From Patescibacteria group bacterium UBA6805 (lineage in GTDB: Bacteria; Patescibacteriota; Minisyncoccia; Minisyncoccales; Minisyncoccaceae): a stretch of 64,000 nucleotides of DNA. Location of the stretch: the NCBI GenBank assembly GCA_002452735.1, contig DKFD01000006.1, positions 1 to 64,000 on the forward strand, in the 5' to 3' direction. The position numbers and the translations under genes are program-made. Under the pieces are notes generated by a model that was not told the DNA's origin, did not search any database, and worked only from the letters and a program-made list of their open reading frames with translations. How positions within the stretch are numbered: the first letter of the stretch is position 1; each line of letters starts with the position of its first letter. Of the stretch, positions 1 to 7,746 are shown piece by piece.

Positions 1-1
1 T

Positions 2-124
2 TTGCGTGCCCTGTCACGCGGCGGCTGTTGGTCCGATGGCGCCAGTGCCGGCGCTTTCACGCTGTCTCTGTACCATTCGCCCACGAGCACGGGCAGCGAC
101 GTCGGGGTTCGCTGCGCCCGGTAG
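2..124 (+). CDS. C-terminal 40 codons of an FGE-sulfatase/C-type-lectin-fold protein, probable DGR target (partial)
   Basis: The frame is open from the window edge and ends at TAG 122-124. The visible residues include RGGCWSDGASAGAF and end VGVRCAR. This matches the C-terminal signature of formylglycine-generating-enzyme (SUMF1) type C-type-lectin folds (RGGSW...GFRCAR). In Patescibacteria such domains are frequent variable proteins of diversity-generating retroelements (DGRs). Many codons at expected surface positions have the form NNC (TCC, TAC, AGC, GGC, AGC, GAC), which is what adenine mutagenesis of AAC codons would give. The segment is clearly richer in GC than recA next to it. The start, any signal peptide, the template repeat and the reverse transcriptase would lie outside the window. 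Family membership is recognised from the motif; the DGR role is inference. Confidence 0.65.
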   Translation: MRALSRGGCWSDGASAGAFTLSLYHSPTSTGSDVGVRCAR

Positions 125-134
125 TCTTGGAATC

Positions 135-180
135 TTGAGAGCCTGAAAGGTTCTCAATGTTTCCTTTGAAACATTGAGAA
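135..180. repeat. Two overlapping, mutually exclusive hairpins downstream of the putative variable region
   Basis: Hairpin A pairs TTGAGAGCCT (135-144) with AGGTTCTCAA (148-157) around a 3-nt loop, with one G-T wobble. Hairpin B pairs TTCTCAATGTTT (151-162) perfectly with AAACATTGAGAA (169-180) around a 6-nt loop. They share 151-157, so only one can form at a time. No T-run follows, so neither is a good intrinsic terminator. DGR targets in Bordetella phage carry a DNA hairpin just downstream of the variable region that aids retrohoming; the position here is compatible with that. Confidence 0.7.
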
Positions 181-338
181 CCCCGAATACGTTTTAGAAG
201 AAATTGGAATATGTGCGATTTTAACCTTTTGAATTCGGCAAAACTATTATTCGGACCCGAGCGAGTTGTTTTTACATAAAGAAATCAGCGAGACAGAGTG
301 TCCTGATGATGGTTGGCTTAAAGAAAGGTCTGGCGCAA

Positions 339-359
339 ACAAACGGTTTGTGGTAAAAT
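339..359 (+). promoter_or_regulatory. recA promoter with adjoining palindrome
   Basis: An extended -10 (TG at 351-352, TAAAAT at 354-359) lies 9 nt before the recA ATG. A perfect 13-bp palindrome, ACAAACGGTTTGT, occupies 339-351 and abuts the -10, a natural operator position. No clear -35 is visible. The remaining bases between 181 and 338 show no gene. Confidence 0.55.
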
Positions 360-368
360 AAAATATCT

Positions 369-1370
369 ATGACCAAGAAAAAACCAGAAGAAAAAGAAAG
401 AATCAATTTGGCCGAAGCCATTTCCGAGATAAAGGAAAAGTTCGGAGAAGGGGCCATAATGAAGCTCAAAGAAGCCCAAAGGGCCAATGTGGAGGTGGTT
501 TCCACTGGTTCTTTGGCCGTGGACTTGGCTTTGGGCGTCAACGGCATTCCCCGGGGGAGGATTACGGAAATATACGGAGGCGAGAGCACAGGAAAAACAA
601 CCTTGGCCCTGAGTATTTTGGCCGAAGCCCAGAAAGCCGGTGGAGTGGCTGCTTTTATTGATGCCGAGCATGCTCTGGATCCCGATTATGCCAAAAAAAT
701 CGGAGTCAATATTGATGATTTGCTGATTTCCCAGCCTGATTCAGCCGAGCAAGGGTTGCAAATAGTGGAGAGTCTGGTTCGCTCGGGAGAGGTTGATATA
801 ATTGTCGTTGATTCCGTGGCCGCTTTGGTTCCCAAGACAGAGGTGGCCGGAGAAATGGGTGAACTGCAAATCGGCCTTCAGGCCCGCTTGATGTCCCAGG
901 CGCTGAGGAAATTATCGGGAATTGTTTCCAAGACCAGGACCGTTCTTATTTTTTTGAATCAGACGAGAATGAAAATCGGAATCATGTTCGGGAATCCCGA
1001 AACCACGCCCGGCGGTCTGGCTCTGAAGTTTTACAGCTCGGTCAGAATTGAATTGAGGCGAATGGCCCAAATAAAACAGGGAGAGCAGATAATCGGCTCC
1101 AGGATCAAGGTGAAAATAGTGAAGAACAAGGTGGCGGCGCCCTTTAAAACAGCCGAGCTCGATATTTATTACAACGAAGGCATTTCCAACGCTTCGGAAA
1201 CCATTAATCTCGGAGTAAAGCTGGGGGTAATCAAGAAATCAGGCGCTTACCTTCAGTATAATGACGAAAAAATAGGGCAAGGAATGGAAAAAGCCAAGGA
1301 ATTCTTGAAAGCCAACCCCAAGCTCTTAAAAGAAATACAAAAAGAGGTTACGAAGAAGTACAACGAATAA
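369..1370 (+). CDS. recA: Recombinase RecA
   Basis: RecA is the ATP-dependent strand-exchange protein of homologous recombination and the coprotease that triggers LexA cleavage. The 333-residue product carries the Walker A loop GGESTGKTT at about residues 70-78, the DNA-binding L2 segment around [20 protein letters not shown], and the conserved core throughout. It is shorter than E. coli RecA (about 352) because the acidic C-terminal tail is missing; it ends in a basic Lys-rich stretch instead. The start ATG at 369 is supported by the -10 box 9 nt upstream, which implies a nearly leaderless mRNA. It is monocistronic, with a hairpin terminator directly after it, and faces the convergent rpsF-ssb-rpsR operon. 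Confidence 0.97.
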   Translation: MTKKKPEEKERINLAEAISEIKEKFGEGAIMKLKEAQRANVEVVSTGSLAVDLALGVNGIPRGRITEIYGGESTGKTTLALSILAEAQKAGGVAAFIDAEHALDPDYAKKIGVNIDDLLISQPDSAEQGLQIVESLVRSGEVDIIVVDSVAALVPKTEVAGEMGELQIGLQARLMSQALRKLSGIVSKTRTVLIFLNQTRMKIGIMFGNPETTPGGLALKFYSSVRIELRRMAQIKQGEQIIGSRIKVKIVKNKVAAPFKTAELDIYYNEGISNASETINLGVKLGVIKKSGAYLQYNDEKIGQGMEKAKEFLKANPKLLKEIQKEVTKKYNE

Positions 1371-1376
1371 GAAACA

Positions 1377-1407
1377 AAAAACCATTCTCAAAGGAGAAAG
1401 GTTTTTT
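1377..1407 (+). terminator. Intrinsic terminator after recA
   Basis: AAAACC, one mismatch and TTCTC pair with GAGAA and GGTTTT around a 4-nt AAAG loop; the 3' arm runs into TTTTTT. It lies between convergent recA and rpsR. Confidence 0.8.
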
Positions 1408-1426
1408 GCTCAACCCGGATGCTAAA

Positions 1427-1624
1427 TTATTTTGTTGTAAAGGGAAGCAGGCCCATGATTCTCGCTCTTTTAATCGCTTTGGTGGTTTCTCTCTGATGGC
1501 CCGCACAAAGGCCGCTTTTCTTTCTGGGCTTTATTTTCCCCGACATGGAGATGAATTTTTCCAGCACCTCCGTATTTCTGAAATTAACCTCCCTTATATT
1601 TTTTTTGCAGAAAAAACAATACAT
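1427..1624 (-). CDS. rpsR: 30S ribosomal protein S18
   Basis: S18 binds the platform of the small ribosomal subunit next to S6. The 65-residue product begins MYCFFCKKNIREV and contains the family core GKIKPRKKSGLCAGHQR followed by KRARIMGLLPF. The frame extends further upstream, but that extension runs into ssb and has no S18 similarity, so the ATG at 1624 is chosen. It lies only 4 nt after the ssb stop and no Shine-Dalgarno sequence is visible, suggesting translational coupling. Third gene of the classical rpsF-ssb-rpsR operon. Confidence 0.95.
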   Translation of the reverse strand: MYCFFCKKNIREVNFRNTEVLEKFISMSGKIKPRKKSGLCAGHQRETTKAIKRARIMGLLPFTTK

Positions 1625-1628
1625 GATT

Positions 1629-2066
1629 TTAGAACGGAATGTCCTTAATATCGATTTCGTCTCCGTCTTCGATAACAGGAATATCTTCGTCATTTTCTTG
1701 TTTATTTTTTTGTTGGGGTATTGCTTTCGTCCCCTCGCCGCTTCTCGGTCCCAGCTGGAAATTTTCCCCGATTATTTCGGTTGTGTACCTTTTGTTGCCC
1801 GACTTGTCTTCCCAAGATCTGTTTTGCAGCCTTCCTTCAATCAAAACCAAAGAACCCTTGGCCATGAATTGGGAAGCGGTTTCAGCCTGCCTTCCCCACA
1901 AGACAATGTTGTGGAATTGCGAATCTTCTTTTTTCTCCCCCGACTTGTCTTTCCAGACCCTGTTGGTGGCCATTCTGAAAGAGCAGACACTCTGACCCGA
2001 GGCCGTGCTTCTCATCTCGACATCAGAAGCCACCCGGCCGACTAAAATTACTTTATTGAAGTTCAT
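1629..2066 (-). CDS. ssb: Single-stranded DNA-binding protein
   Basis: SSB coats single-stranded DNA in replication, repair and recombination. The 145-residue protein starts MNFNKVILVGRVASDVE, has the OB-fold core (residues about 1-105; RMATNRVWKDKSG, FHNIVLWG, LIEGRLQNRSWED), a short disordered linker, and the acidic C-terminal tip ending DIPF that recruits partner proteins. It follows rpsF by 9 nt and precedes rpsR, a widely conserved arrangement. Antisense frames across this gene are shadows. Confidence 0.97.
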   Translation of the reverse strand: MNFNKVILVGRVASDVEMRSTASGQSVCSFRMATNRVWKDKSGEKKEDSQFHNIVLWGRQAETASQFMAKGSLVLIEGRLQNRSWEDKSGNKRYTTEIIGENFQLGPRSGEGTKAIPQQKNKQENDEDIPVIEDGDEIDIKDIPF

Positions 2067-2075
2067 AATTTTAAT

Positions 2076-2504
2076 TTAATTTTCTTCTAACAGTTCGTTT
2101 ATTTTCTCTTCAACTTCTTTCAGCTCGACTTCCGTCATGCGAGCCGGTTCTTTTTCCGGTTCTTTTTCCTTTCTGTGCCTTGTTTCTTTTCTCGCTTCGG
2201 CTTTTCTTTCGTCTCTTTTGACGATAAAATACCTTAATATTTTTTTCTCTTCTTTGAGTTTTTTTTCAATCAAATCGAACAATTCTTTCAGGTTTTCGTT
2301 TTCTTTCGGGAAAAAGCTAAAAAAGGAGAACCATGCTTCTTCTTCGTCTTTAATGGGGTAGGCGAGCCTTTTTCTTTCGGTTTTAGTTTCGCTGAGGATT
2401 TTTCCCGAGTCCTGGAGTTGATTTTCCATCGCCGCCACAAAGGAAGAAACCTCTTCCTGGGTGAGCTCCGGCGATATCAATATGTTTATTTCGTAAAACT
2501 GCAT
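2076..2504 (-). CDS. rpsF: 30S ribosomal protein S6
   Basis: S6 forms a heterodimer with S18 on the 30S platform. The 142-residue product has the S6 ferredoxin-like fold at residues 1-95 (YEINILISPEL; AYPIKDEEEAWF; ILRYFIVKRDE). A charged Lys/Glu-rich extension of about 45 residues follows, longer than in E. coli but common in this family. First gene of the operon, read from a near-consensus promoter on the minus strand. Confidence 0.93.
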   Translation of the reverse strand: MQFYEINILISPELTQEEVSSFVAAMENQLQDSGKILSETKTERKRLAYPIKDEEEAWFSFFSFFPKENENLKELFDLIEKKLKEEKKILRYFIVKRDERKAEARKETRHRKEKEPEKEPARMTEVELKEVEEKINELLEEN

Positions 2505-2547
2505 AACTTTATATCTTTAATCTTTTGCGAAGGTAATTTATGTGTGT

Positions 2548-2576
2548 AATATATCAGTTTTCGGGCCTTTGGTCAA
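2548..2576 (-). promoter_or_regulatory. Promoter of rpsF-ssb-rpsR
   Basis: On the minus strand TTGACC (2571-2576) and TATATT (2548-2553) are separated by 17 bp. The start codon is at 2504, leaving a leader of about 35 nt, longer than at most genes in this window. Confidence 0.8.
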
Positions 2577-2581
2577 GCTTG

Positions 2582-2610
2582 TTGCCTTTTTGAAGCGGTT
2601 CTAGTATAAT
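2582..2610 (+). promoter_or_regulatory. Promoter of LamG pilin 1
   Basis: TTGCCT (2582-2587), 17-bp spacer, TATAAT (2605-2610). The ATG is 8 nt after the -10, so transcription should begin at or within a few nt of the start codon. The same TTGCCT -35 recurs before pilin 5 and pgk. Confidence 0.7.
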
Positions 2611-2618
2611 TTAACAAT

Positions 2619-3506
2619 ATGGACAAAAAAAGCTTTACTTTAATCGAATTGATGGTCGTGGTTATAGTGGTGGGCATTATCTCCGCCATTATTTACGGTT
2701 CGGTGACCACAATTAACGAGAGAACTACTTTTGCCAAAGCCCAGCTTTTTTCCCAAAAGCTTAATAATTCTTTGGCCGAGAACATTGTCGGGCAATGGGA
2801 TTTAAACGGAGACACGAAAGACTTGAGCGGCAATGGCAACGATGGAGCGATAGCGGGAACGGTTACGTGGGATACGGACAAGATTAATTGCGTTTCCGGC
2901 GGTTGCGCAACTTTTAGTGTGGGGAGAATACAAATCCCCGGCCTAACGAGCCTTCCCGGAAACATGACATTTTCCGGCTGGTTCAAGAAAACAACCAGCA
3001 ACTGGGTGCTGTCCATCGCTTTTTTGGGAAAAAGAAACAGTGCAACGGGATGGATGCTTTACAGAAACAGCGGGGACACGGCCGGATATTTCCGCTGGTA
3101 TTCGCATTATATAACAACATCAGAAGTTGTGGCCACTTATTATGCTTGGCCTGGTATTTACGGTCTTGTGGACGGAAAATGGTATCATTTCTCCGTTTCC
3201 AGAACGGCTGCCGGGGCCACCACCATTTATGTGAATGGAAAAGTTAATTCAAGCTATAGCCCTCCAGCGGATTTTAGTCGCTGGTCCACGAATGCCAACG
3301 GAATCAGCATCGGTTCTGAGCGAAGCGGCAGTTCTTCTTGGAGCTGCAATGAAGCCCAGATTGACGAAGTGACGATATATGACGAGGCCCTATTAACCGC
3401 TCAAATTCAGGAAAACTATTATTCCGGCTTGAATAAATTGTTTATCAACAATCAAATCGGCGAAAGCGAATATTTAAGCAGAATGAAAGCAGCTTTAAAT
3501 GAATAG
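2619..3506 (+). CDS. Type IV pilin-like protein with LamG domain (pilin 1 of 5)
   Basis: The 295-residue product starts MDKKSFTLIELMVVVIVVG, a type IV pilin/pseudopilin N-terminus with a single hydrophobic helix (about residues 6-28). A LamG/concanavalin-A-like beta sandwich follows (about 55-260), with the CVSGGC pair and an INEVTIYDEAL-like exit strand (here IDEVTIYDEAL). The C-terminus carries the shared signature ENYYSGLNKLF and EYLSRMKAAL. Position -1 to the expected cleavage site is Ser, not Gly, in all five copies. Its last 8 nt overlap phosphomannomutase, so the two are probably translationally coupled. Likely a surface or pilus-tip protein binding glycans; the ligand is unknown. Confidence 0.85.
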   Translation: MDKKSFTLIELMVVVIVVGIISAIIYGSVTTINERTTFAKAQLFSQKLNNSLAENIVGQWDLNGDTKDLSGNGNDGAIAGTVTWDTDKINCVSGGCATFSVGRIQIPGLTSLPGNMTFSGWFKKTTSNWVLSIAFLGKRNSATGWMLYRNSGDTAGYFRWYSHYITTSEVVATYYAWPGIYGLVDGKWYHFSVSRTAAGATTIYVNGKVNSSYSPPADFSRWSTNANGISIGSERSGSSSWSCNEAQIDEVTIYDEALLTAQIQENYYSGLNKLFINNQIGESEYLSRMKAALNE

Positions 3507-4827
3507 TATTTTCAAAGCATATGACATAAGGGGAGTGTATCCGGAAGAATTAAATGAAGAGACCGCTTTTAGAATGGGAGCGGCTTTTGTCGTTTTTTTG
3601 AAGCAAAAAACCGATAAGAGCAAATTAAAGATAGTTTTGGCAAGGGACAATCGGCTTTCTTCCGAATCCTTGTTTAATAGGCTTAAAAAAGGCGTTTTGA
3701 GCCAGGGAGGCGATGTGGCGGATATCGGCCTAGCCACCACTCCCTTACTTTACTTTTCCGTCGCCCATTACGGCTATGACGGGGGGATTATCGTAACCGC
3801 CAGCCATAATCCTCCCCGATACAACGGATTTAAAATAGTTCTTTCGGAAGCTAGGCCTATCAGTGAAGAAACCGGCCTGAAAGAAATCAAGGAAATATTT
3901 TTAAATCACGATTTTAAAGAAGAGGTTTCCGGTATTGCCGAGGAAAAGAAAACCATTGATGACTACATATCTTTCAACATGGATAACGAGGACTTTAAGG
4001 ACATTAAAATCGTGGTGGATACGGCCAACAGCGCTTCCGGATTGCCTGTTCCCGGAATACTCAAAAATACCGGCTTGATGCACATTTTCAGCGAGCTTGA
4101 CGGAAGCTTTCCCAATCATGAGCCCAACCCTTTTAAAGAAGAGAACACGGTTTTTTTAAAAGAAAAGATTTTAAAAGAAAAAGCCGATTTGGGAGCAGCC
4201 TTTGACGGAGACGGGGACAGGATAATCTTTTTGGACGAAAAAGGAGAAACCGTTTCTTCCGATTTGATTCTGGCTCTGCTGGCTTCGCTGATTTTGAAAA
4301 CCAGCCCCAATGCAAAAATACTTTACGATATCCGTTCCAGCAACATCGTAAAAGAAACAGTGGAAAAACTCGGGGGCAGGGCGATTGCGAGCCGGGTCGG
4401 CCATTCTTTTTTCAGGCAAAAGATGCGTGAAGAAGACGCGATTTTCGGGGGCGAATACACTGGCCATTTCTTTTCCGGGAGCCCGTATTTCATTGAAAGT
4501 CCTTTTTTTGTTTTGTTCCGTATTTTAAATTTTTTAAAGAAAGAACAAAAGCCGCTATCCCAAATAATTTTTCCTTTCCGGAAATATTTTCAGTCGGGCG
4601 AGATTAATTTCAAATCCGAAGACAAGGAAAGTAAAATCAAAGAATTAAAAGACAGGTATCGAGAGGGAAGGGTGACGGAAATGGACGGTCTGAGGGTTGA
4701 TTTTGACGACTGGTGGTTCTTGGTCAGGGCTTCCAACACCGAACCCTTGATAAGGCTGATTATTGAGGCTAAAACCCCGGATATATTAAAAAATAAAGTG
4801 GGGGAGTTGACAAGTTTTTTGAAATGA
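3499..4827 (+). CDS. Phosphomannomutase/phosphoglucomutase
   Basis: This enzyme interconverts hexose 6-phosphates and 1-phosphates and feeds nucleotide-sugar synthesis. The 442-residue protein has all four hallmarks of the alpha-D-phosphohexomutase family: the phosphoserine loop TASHNP (about 100-105), the metal loop DGDGDR (about 236-241), the sugar loop GGEYTGH (about 317-323) and the phosphate loop RASNTEPLIR near the C-terminus. The ATG lies inside the end of pilin 1 (ATGAATAG, 8-nt overlap). Pairing with a LamG pilin may reflect a shared role in surface glycans, which is inference. Confidence 0.93.
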   Translation: MNSIFKAYDIRGVYPEELNEETAFRMGAAFVVFLKQKTDKSKLKIVLARDNRLSSESLFNRLKKGVLSQGGDVADIGLATTPLLYFSVAHYGYDGGIIVTASHNPPRYNGFKIVLSEARPISEETGLKEIKEIFLNHDFKEEVSGIAEEKKTIDDYISFNMDNEDFKDIKIVVDTANSASGLPVPGILKNTGLMHIFSELDGSFPNHEPNPFKEENTVFLKEKILKEKADLGAAFDGDGDRIIFLDEKGETVSSDLILALLASLILKTSPNAKILYDIRSSNIVKETVEKLGGRAIASRVGHSFFRQKMREEDAIFGGEYTGHFFSGSPYFIESPFFVLFRILNFLKKEQKPLSQIIFPFRKYFQSGEINFKSEDKESKIKELKDRYREGRVTEMDGLRVDFDDWWFLVRASNTEPLIRLIIEAKTPDILKNKVGELTSFLK

Positions 4828-4835
4828 TATATAAT
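4807..4835 (+). promoter_or_regulatory. Perfect-consensus promoter inside the end of the mutase gene
   Basis: TTGACA (4807-4812), 17-bp spacer, TATAAT (4830-4835). It drives the small gene at 4861. Confidence 0.85.
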
Positions 4836-4860
4836 AAGGGCAGTAAAAAGAGGACAGACA

Positions 4861-5022
4861 ATGACAAGAATGAGTTTCTCGGAAAGACAGCAGGTGCTAC
4901 TGATGAGCCATCTGGATGGCAAAATAATTCTTCCAATGAGGGTCCCTTCATGGTACAGCTTGGAGGAAGCAAAAAGCATTAACCACCAGAAAGTGGTGGA
5001 AATGTTAAGAGCCTATGCGTAA
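4861..5022 (+). CDS. Small hypothetical protein (53 aa)
   Basis: An ATG at 4861 opens a 53-codon frame with start MTRMSFSERQQVLL and end EMLRAYA, closed by TAA at 5020-5022. A full-consensus promoter ends 25 nt upstream, and AGAGGA lies about 7 nt before the ATG, a usable ribosome binding site. A hairpin centred on the stop codon follows. These signals argue for a real expressed gene. No domain or motif is recognised; the sequence is soluble and mildly helical with no membrane segment. A regulatory or ribosome-associated role is possible but unsupported. Confidence 0.6.
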   Translation: MTRMSFSERQQVLLMSHLDGKIILPMRVPSWYSLEEAKSINHQKVVEMLRAYA

Positions 5023-5032
5023 GCATGGGCTC
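5009..5032. terminator. Hairpin between convergent genes
   Basis: GAGCC (5009-5013) plus ATGC (5015-5018) pair with GCAT (5023-5026) plus GGCTC (5028-5032) around GTAA, which contains the stop of the small gene. The U-tract is weak. It also lies just past the end of trpS and may serve both strands. Confidence 0.5.
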
Positions 5033-5034
5033 CT

Positions 5035-6012
5035 CTATTTCAGCCCCATTTTCTCTCTCACTTGAGCCATTGTTTTCTCGGCTCTTTTTCCGGCTTTCTT
5101 CGCTCCGTTTTCCAGAACTGAATTGACGTAAGCAGGATTTTTCATCAAATCCTGTTTTTTTTGCCTTAATGGCTTTAGTTTTTCAATCAATAATTCGGCC
5201 AGCGATTTTTTGAATTCTCCGTATCCCTTGTTTTGAAACTCTTTTTTAATGTCCTTTATGGGCTGGTTAGAGAACAAGGAATAGATGGTTAAGAGGTTGG
5301 AAACGCCTTTCTTTTTCGTCAAATCATATTTTATCTCCTTTCCCGAATCAGTAGTCGCTCCCATTATTTTCTTTTCTATTTCTTTGGGACTTTCAAACAG
5401 GCCGATGCATCCTTTCCCGGCATCGGTCTTGGACATTTTCTTTCCCGGGTCGGTCAAGGACATGATGGTCGCTCCTTGCTTGGGAAGCAGGGGCTTGGGA
5501 ACGGCAAAAGCTTTGCCGTATTTCTTGTTGAATCTTTCGGCAATGTTTCTGGTCAGCTCCAGATGCTGGACCTGGTCTTTGCCGATGGGCACGGCTTCCG
5601 CTTCATACAAAAGGATGTCGGCGGCCATAAGTAGGGGATAGTTTAAAAGTCCGGCATTGACGTATTCGGGATGCTTCTGTGATTTGTCTTTGAACTGGGT
5701 CATTCTCTTCAGCTCTCCCAAAGGAGTGATGGTTCCCAAAAGCCAGGCCAGCTCAGCATGCTCTTTTACCCGGGATTGGACGAAAAGAATGCACTTCTCT
5801 GGACTAAGCCCCGCAGCCAGATAGCTGGCCGTCAAATCAAGAATTTGCTTCTGCAAAGCGTTTTTATCGTAAGGAGTGGTTATGGCATGCCAATCAACGA
5901 CGCAAAAAAGGCAATCTTCTTTTTCTTGAAGCTCTATCCATTGCTTTATGGCTCCCAAGTAGTTTCCCAAATGAATTTCTCCGGTTGGCCTGATGCCGCT
6001 GAATATCTTCAT
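5035..6012 (-). CDS. trpS: Tryptophanyl-tRNA synthetase
   Basis: This class I synthetase charges tRNA-Trp. The 325-residue protein has the TrpS version of the HIGH motif in TGEIHLGNYLG (about 10-18) and the KMSKT loop (about 190-194). Other TrpS segments are GLLNYPLLMAADILLY and VPIGKDQVQHLELTR. Length is normal for the family. It is the last gene of a six-gene minus-strand operon; its ATG overlaps the RNase J stop by 4 nt (ATGA), implying coupled translation. Confidence 0.97.
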   Translation of the reverse strand: MKIFSGIRPTGEIHLGNYLGAIKQWIELQEKEDCLFCVVDWHAITTPYDKNALQKQILDLTASYLAAGLSPEKCILFVQSRVKEHAELAWLLGTITPLGELKRMTQFKDKSQKHPEYVNAGLLNYPLLMAADILLYEAEAVPIGKDQVQHLELTRNIAERFNKKYGKAFAVPKPLLPKQGATIMSLTDPGKKMSKTDAGKGCIGLFESPKEIEKKIMGATTDSGKEIKYDLTKKKGVSNLLTIYSLFSNQPIKDIKKEFQNKGYGEFKKSLAELLIEKLKPLRQKKQDLMKNPAYVNSVLENGAKKAGKRAEKTMAQVREKMGLK

Positions 6013-7739
6013 ACTTCTATTATTACCGGTAAAACCATGGGTCTCCTCTGGGTTTTCTCAAAGAGGAAGTCCCCTAAGGTATTTTTAACATTATCTTTGA
6101 TATATGTCCAGTTGACCACGCGGCCCGAGGCAGTGGCCTTTTCAATCGTCTGGATGACTTTTTTCCTGGTTTCGTAAAGTAGGTTCTTGGACTCCCTCAA
6201 ATAGACGAATCCCCGGGAAATGATGTCGGGAGAATCCTGAACCTTGCCCGTTTTTCTGTTGACCACGGCGATAATGACGAAAATGCCGTCTTTGGCCAGC
6301 ATTTGCCTGTCCCTCAAGACCACCTCTCCCACGTCTCCGATGCCCAGCCCGTCAACCATGATGTAATCGGAAGGAACCTCTCTTTTTTCGATAAAGGCCT
6401 TGGTTGAGGACACGACTATTACCTTGCCGTTGTCGGCCAAGATGACGTCGGCTTCTTTCATGCCGCATTCTTGGGCCAGCTTGGCGTTGGCATGCATCAT
6501 TGAGAACTGGCCGTGAATAGGCATAAAATATTTCGGATGCATAATGTTTATCATTTCTTTAAGTTCTTCTTTTTGGGCGTGCCCTCCGGCGTGGATATCC
6601 ATCATTTTGTAATGAAAAACATTGGCTTTTTGTCTTAAAAGGTCGTCTTTCACCATCTGTACGGTTCTTTCGTTTCCCGGAATCACCGATGAAGAAAAAA
6701 CAATGGTGTCTCCGGGCTTGATGACAATGGAGGGATGTTCTTTGGTGGCAAGTTTCATCAGGCCGGCCATCTCTTCTCCCTGGGCTCCGGTGCAGAGAAT
6801 GGTTATTTTTTTGTCCGGATGACTGTTTGCTTCGGCTACTTTTTTCAAAAGAGTCCCTTTCTGGGATTTCAAATAGCCCAGCTTCTTTGATATTTCCACA
6901 TTGCTTTTCATGCTGTGGCCGATAAATCCCACCTTCCTGTTGTATCTTTCGGAAAGAGTGATGGCCTGCTGGATGCGGTTAATCAAAGAAGAAAAAGTGG
7001 CGATAATGATTCTGCCCGGGGCTTCCTTAAATATGGTTTCCATGTTTTCAAAGATTTGCTTTTCGGAAAAAGAATGGCCGTTTTCTTCCGCGCCCGTGGA
7101 ATCGCACATGAGAAGCATGGTTCCTCTTTTTCCGATTTCTTTGAGCTTTCCGAAATCAGTGGGCTTTTCATTAACCGGGCAGTTATCAAACTTAAAATCG
7201 GAAGTGTGAACAATGTTTCCCGCAGGAGTTTTAATGAAAATACCCATATTGTCGGGAATATTGTGATTTTGGCGGAAGAACTCAACCTGGAAGACGCCGA
7301 GCTTCAGCTTGGTTCCGTGGTTAATCTCGTTAACGTCAATCTTGGGCTGGTCGGAAAATTCTTCCTGTCTTTTCATAATGATTCCTTTGGCCAGAGGAGA
7401 GGCGAAGATGGGCGGATTGCCGATGCGGTTAATGACGTAGGGGATGGCGCCGATGTGGTCATAGTGGCCGTGAGTAATCAAGACCCCGACAATGTTTTTG
7501 TATCTCTTGTCTTTTAGAAGATAGGAGATGTCGGGAATGATGTAGTCAATGCCGGGCATGTCTTCTCCGGGCATTCTGAAGCCCACATCGATTATTAAAA
7601 TCTGGTTTTTGTATTCCAAAAGAAGCATGTTCCGGCCGACTTCGCCCAAACCGCCCAATGGAATGACTTTCAAGCTTTCTCGGCTGAAAGGTTTTTTGAA
7701 GGTTCTCGGCCTTCTTGAGAATTGTTGTTTTTTATCCAT
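6009..7739 (-). CDS. rnj: Ribonuclease J
   Basis: RNase J is a metallo-beta-lactamase-fold endo- and 5'-3' exoribonuclease that matures and degrades RNA. The 576-residue protein has the zinc motif HGHYDHIGAIP at about 90-100, the TSDFKFD segment, the beta-CASP histidine motif around DIHAGGHAQKEE, and a C-terminal domain. The first 20 residues are basic (FSRRPRTFKKPFSR), a common RNase J feature. It is preceded by pgi with a 7-nt gap and followed by trpS with a 4-nt overlap. It may be the main RNA-turnover enzyme, since no RNase E is visible in this window. Confidence 0.95.
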   Translation of the reverse strand: MDKKQQFSRRPRTFKKPFSRESLKVIPLGGLGEVGRNMLLLEYKNQILIIDVGFRMPGEDMPGIDYIIPDISYLLKDKRYKNIVGVLITHGHYDHIGAIPYVINRIGNPPIFASPLAKGIIMKRQEEFSDQPKIDVNEINHGTKLKLGVFQVEFFRQNHNIPDNMGIFIKTPAGNIVHTSDFKFDNCPVNEKPTDFGKLKEIGKRGTMLLMCDSTGAEENGHSFSEKQIFENMETIFKEAPGRIIIATFSSLINRIQQAITLSERYNRKVGFIGHSMKSNVEISKKLGYLKSQKGTLLKKVAEANSHPDKKITILCTGAQGEEMAGLMKLATKEHPSIVIKPGDTIVFSSSVIPGNERTVQMVKDDLLRQKANVFHYKMMDIHAGGHAQKEELKEMINIMHPKYFMPIHGQFSMMHANAKLAQECGMKEADVILADNGKVIVVSSTKAFIEKREVPSDYIMVDGLGIGDVGEVVLRDRQMLAKDGIFVIIAVVNRKTGKVQDSPDIISRGFVYLRESKNLLYETRKKVIQTIEKATASGRVVNWTYIKDNVKNTLGDFLFEKTQRRPMVLPVIIEV

Positions 7740-7746
7740 AAGTTTA

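Noticed and set aside
1545..2045. Plus-strand frames across ssb and rpsF
   Set aside because: They are antisense shadows of a conserved operon and have no family similarity.
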